From contig NC_057763.1 in NCBI RefSeq assembly GCF_010389155.1, forward strand, positions 37,616,645-37,680,644: a stretch of 64,000 nt of DNA, in the 5' to 3' direction. Positions 59,686 to 64,000 of the stretch are shown one piece after another (position 1 is the stretch's first letter; the number at the start of each line of letters is the position of its first letter). Source of the stretch: Erigeron canadensis (taxonomy: Eukaryota; Streptophyta; Magnoliopsida; Asterales; Asteraceae). The position numbers were made by a program, and so were the translations under genes. A model generated the notes under the pieces. That model did not search any database. It had not been told where the DNA came from and saw nothing but the letters and a program-made list of their open reading frames with translations.

Positions 59686-60616
59686 TTTGTTGATTAGGGA
59701 ATTAGGGATTTGGTGTCAGATGATAATGGCGGCGGTGACAATGTGAGGGAAGTTAAATTCGGTTGAAAATGGCGGGCGGTGTGATATTCATTTGATGTTT
59801 GATGGGTTCGGATTTTGTTACAAGTTCATTCCCTTTCTTTTTTCTTTTCACTAGCCCGGTGTCCGCACATTACGGCGGTTTTATGGTGATCGCATATGAA
59901 ACATGAAAGAAAAACAAAAAAAAAGACACCGATGGGGATTTGATTCTGGCGTCGGCGGCATCAGAAAGACACCGGTGAGTTTTTTGTTTGCGTGGATATG
60001 TATTTCTAGGATGTGTGGTTTTTTTTTTTGCGTGAAAGGGTAAGTTTGAAACTTTAAAAATAAAGTAGGGATATTTTGGGAACAAAATTAATGCCTGAAT
60101 TTCTTAAACTCAGTCATTTTTATAAGGAAATATGGGATTATAGATATGCACAATTTTTGGTTTTCTCCTATGGTGTACTTTTTTTTTTTTTTTTTTCATA
60201 TGCACAATTTTTGGTGTTCTCCTATGTTGTACAGTAATAAAATAAAACTCTTATGTTTGAAATAGGAGGATTTGAACAAAAAATTATCAGTTCGTGGGAT
60301 AGATTCAAAAATTGACGAGTATTTAAACAGCTTTGAGTTTCCGATAACATAAAATTTTTATTCAAAATTTACAACCACATTTGACATTCTTGTGAACATT
60401 AATATATCACAAAAATTGTTAACATATCTTTACCAAAGTCGTATAAACTTACTAGCCTTGTACCCGTAAGATGCAGTGAGACATTAGAAAAAAACGTTGG
60501 TTAAGTAGTGGTACCGTGTTATTACGTGAATGTATGATTCAACTCAAGTGTTTCTTAGTCCGGCTGAAAGTGCAAACCGCCGTTGTAATTTTAGAGCGAG
60601 CTTTTTTTTTATGTTG
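59686..60616. other. Upstream region of pantothenate synthetase with Helitron-like ends
   Basis: No gene. At 59850-59876 actagcccggtgtccgcaca...cggcggt read on the minus strand is a GC hairpin followed by CTAGT, a Helitron-like 3' end. A second similar string (actagccttgtacccgtaag) is at about 60451. Partner 5' ends were not identified. A poly-T run is at 60179-60196. Confidence 0.4.
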
Positions 60617-63600
60617 TGTAACACCCGTCATTTTAAAAACCTGGATTTCAAAAACTTTGTCAAACGGCGTTTAAAAAGTAGCGGAAAAGGATCACTTTAA
60701 AACTGCTCCATCCGTAACCGGATGATACCTTTATAAAATGGTGTTACTGACGTGCATCATCAAAACAATATAATGAAATCCAAATTATGGCACCAACATA
60801 AATGCCATCATTAATACGTGTTCATAAATCATGAACGAAAGTAGCCAAGACATAAGGCTAAAAGGGGAAGTCTAAGCATTCAACAAACTATGTTAGTCTT
60901 CTTTATTGCATCTACCAATCTAACCGAGCTAATCCTTTCCTAGCTCAAACCTGCTTATCCTGAAGGACACAACATTTTCATAAAAGCAAGTGTTAGCTAA
61001 TAAAATTAGCTAAGTAAGATACACACATTTAAATAAAACGTTCTTCATTTTACTTTCATAAAACTTCGTCATATCTTACTTATCAAAACATGATCATATT
61101 ACACTTCATTCACAACTATCATAGATCAACCCATACTTCCCTTTTCCCACATTGCATCACATTTCATTTCATATCAACATATACATCATATTATCATATA
61201 CCCACATCTTAATGAGTATCTTATATCATATCAACATAGACTTACCACTTAAACGTAACTTCATATCATATCTTGGCATATCACGCATAAACTTGTCACA
61301 CGTATTCATATTAGCACATATTCTCACGTCACATGGTGGTCTCACAAAGTAAAGCACATATACTTCTTCCACACATATCTTATTATCATCTTAATCAGCT
61401 TAAACGACTTCATCTTACGTCGTACATATCACACATAAACATATCGCACATATATGCATAGCACATGTAGGACATATACTCCTAATTGTGCCTATGCATC
61501 GTTCTTATCACACGTCTCAACACATCTTATTAAATCCCACGTCACCTTGTAATCCCACGTCTTAAATTACATGTACATCTTTCTCACATATTCACATATC
61601 TATCTTAATCGACTTATCACACGTCTCAACACATCTTATTAAATCCCACGTCACCTTGTAATCCCACGTCTTAAATTACATGTACATCTTTCTCACATAT
61701 TCATATATCTATCTTAATCGACTTATTCTCACGTCTTACATCTTTACATATTACGCACTAGCTTTACAACTAGCATGATTTCCCATGTCTTACGCACTAG
61801 CATTACAACTAGCACGATTTCCCACGTCTTACGCACTAGCATTACATCTAGCACGATTTCTCACGTCTTACGCACTAGCATTACAACTAGTACGGGTTAA
61901 GCTTAACACTTCCCACGTCAATCTCACGTATTTAGCTATAGCATTTCCCCCGTATTTATCTTTCTTACTTTTACGAACTAACACTAAGGCTAGAACGATT
62001 TTCCACATTTCACACTTTACTTTAACATTAGGTATATTCATTACCTATGTAATCCCACATCTACTTTAACGTTTAACCCCACTAACGTGCACAACTCATA
62101 GCAATTCCCACGTGTATCTAGTGAACTAGACATGTCATACTTAAGTCCCACATACAAACCATCACATATAAACATTAAGGCATATCAACGACATTATCAA
62201 CAATACATATCTTAAACATATCATAGCAACGTCATTATAAGCATCATACTTCATATGCACATATATACTTCTACTTTAAACGTCATCATATCAACATAAA
62301 TCATTTCAACATGCATATATTACCACATAACCTCCCGCATAACCCGGAAAACCCAACACACATAAGATAATCCGATTAAGAGGTTATTTATAGAAAACCA
62401 CATTTTGTTGTGCCTCCAGCGTGACAAAGTTATGTATCTTACCTCGTTGAAGAGCGCAATAAATGATAACGTAAGTTATCGAGCTTTGCATGTATTCCGA
62501 CTACCTATAACCATTAAGCGACATAATTAGCTAATGAAATATCCACTTACTTATGGTCATAACTCAGGTATAGATACCTATAAATATGACCCATGACAAA
62601 ACTTGATGCATCGGAGGTTCGATTAATGCTTTAGAGCTTACATAACTCGACGAAACTCGACATTCATTCACTAAACTAACCTTTCTAAAAACTTGACATC
62701 ATCATCATCTTTTAAAATAACTATCATTAGAAAGTAGACTCTCTCACGATTCCGTGGATAGCTTATTTGTCAAAAACAGAGTTACGGTTCAAAAGTTATG
62801 GTCGTTTAGAAATGTTAACAAAATCAATCCCTAACGGGAGTTATGAATATTTGTAACGAGAGTTACAGTGGAGGTGTTATCGCAATTACCCAGCTAACGG
62901 GAGTTACACAACCGTAACGGGAGTCACGACGACCAGACGTGAAAAACAAGTCCAAAACCTAACCAAACACATCCCAAACGACTTTAACACATCTCCAGGT
63001 CTTATGGACATCAAATACACTTAAAATAAGACCTTAATGACTCATTGAAAACACCAATTGATCCCTGAATCAATTGCATAAATGAATCCCTCTTTTTGAT
63101 CATCAAAACGACCCGAAACCACAACGTTTGATTCAAAAACACGAGTGAACACACATGGATCTAATTAAACACCTGGGATTCACTTATTTACATATAAACA
63201 ACATTATTAAACATTAAAGTTTGCATCTTGACATAGTTAATCAACTCTATTAATGATTTTTCTCACGAAAACGCCATTTTTAACCGAAAACATCAACTTC
63301 CAACAACCCCAACCCTCATGGTCGAATCTACAGGGACAAAACCTACTTTAAAACTTAATCAACAATCAATTGATGATATCATACCTGTAGGGTTAATCAA
63401 CGGATTGAAAACCAAGCAAAAACCCTTCCGAAATCCCCCGAAATCGACGATAACTTGAAGATTTAACTTAGTTTTTGTGTGAAATACTTTTCTAGGGTTT
63501 TGATATGTTTCTCCAGCCTTTAGGTCGTCCAATAGGACATATATATACTGGGGAAACTTTAAAAACTTTACATCTAGGCCCTCGTACTTCGTTAAAACTC

Positions 63601-64000
63601 GTTTCGGCCTTTTACGACTCGTTTAACGCAACCGTGAACACTTAACAACTCTTATATCTTACCGGGAACACTAATTGACTTCATAAAGCATTATCAACAT
63701 TAATTTCATTACTTTAAATCACTTTAACACATATCTCATGTTAATCATTTAATTAACATAAGCACATATAAAGCACATAGTTTTCAATGGTCGCTGACGG
63801 AAAGTTAACGGTCAACGTCAAAAAGTTTTTTTCATTTTTGGTTTCTTCAAGTAGGTTCAACGCATTTAGACTACAATAACGAACTATATCAACACAACAA
63901 TTGAAGCCCCCTAGAGCGGTCAGCGCCATGTGACATCTGTCACCAAAACTGGTAATTTATTATAGTCTCTAACTTACATTCCAAATTTCTTGACTAGTCA
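60617..64000 (-). mobile_element. LTR-type repeat related to 37316-40020, running off the window
   Basis: On the minus strand the sequence ends with ...gacgggtgttaca at 60617. It matches the solo LTR at 37316-40020 in order: gtgtatcttacttagctaat near 61000, gtaactcccgtta-type strings (62815-62930), and the block gaatcgtgagagagtctact (about 62735). Its 5' end is not reached, so it could be a solo LTR or part of a complete element. A 107-bp unit is tandemly duplicated (61509-61615 and 61616-61723, cttatcacacgtctcaacac), and smaller cgcactagcattacaactag repeats lie at 61750-61890. No coding sequence is visible. Confidence 0.65.

Noticed and set aside
1..64000. CRISPR array, rRNA, bacterial-type operon or viral insertion
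   Set aside because: No regularly spaced repeats with unique spacers, no rRNA core sequence and no viral genes were seen. The window is ordinary plant nuclear DNA.

Overview
The window is nuclear DNA from a flowering plant, most likely a eudicot. It is AT-rich, its genes are split by many GT-AG introns, an intron-containing elongator tRNA-Met is present, and the intergenic space is full of plant transposons. The repeat families look asterid-like, but that is only an impression.

Left part (1-25 kb): a segmental duplication dominates. Positions 1-6151 and 18651-24627 are two direct copies of one mostly non-coding segment. Each copy has been hit by different transposons, so one copy serves as the empty site for insertions in the other: a Helitron and MITEs in copy 1; a solo LTR, a hAT element and a small MITE in copy 2. 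Copy 2 is followed by an intact small gene (minus strand, 24723-24965) for a CLE peptide precursor of the TDIF (CLE41/44) class. Its dodecapeptide reads HEVPSGANPISN, with Ala where TDIF has Pro7. Copy 1 ends in an inverted, truncated remnant of the same gene that keeps the same Ala. Between the copies lie two broken minus-strand genes: an eight-cysteine lipid-transfer-like protein with a stop replacing the fourth cysteine (6380-6655), and a ten-exon cucumisin-type subtilase with two in-frame stops and a frameshift (9694-16091).

Middle part (25-43 kb): one nine-exon minus-strand gene of unknown function (29726-35263; 530 aa as assembled) carries a TRIM retroelement with an aberrant inverted 3' LTR in an intron. 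Beyond it are LINE fragments, a 2.7 kb solo LTR with a perfect 5-bp target duplication, a LINE fragment split by a hAT-like MITE, and a SINE-like repeat.

Right part (43-60 kb): an intact housekeeping cluster. It holds tRNA-Met(CAU), then nucleostemin-like GTPase NSN1 (nine exons, 611 aa, telo-box in its leader), then an R-SNARE of the VAMP72 group (five exons, 221 aa), and convergently pantothenate synthetase (four exons, 311 aa). These genes belong to separate pathways (ribosome biogenesis, secretion, vitamin B5 synthesis) and no functional linkage is implied. From 60617 to the end of the window runs a second LTR-like repeat related to the one at 37316-40020, in opposite orientation.

All exon boundaries were worked out by hand from reading frame, splice sites and remembered family patterns. 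No database search or alignment was run.
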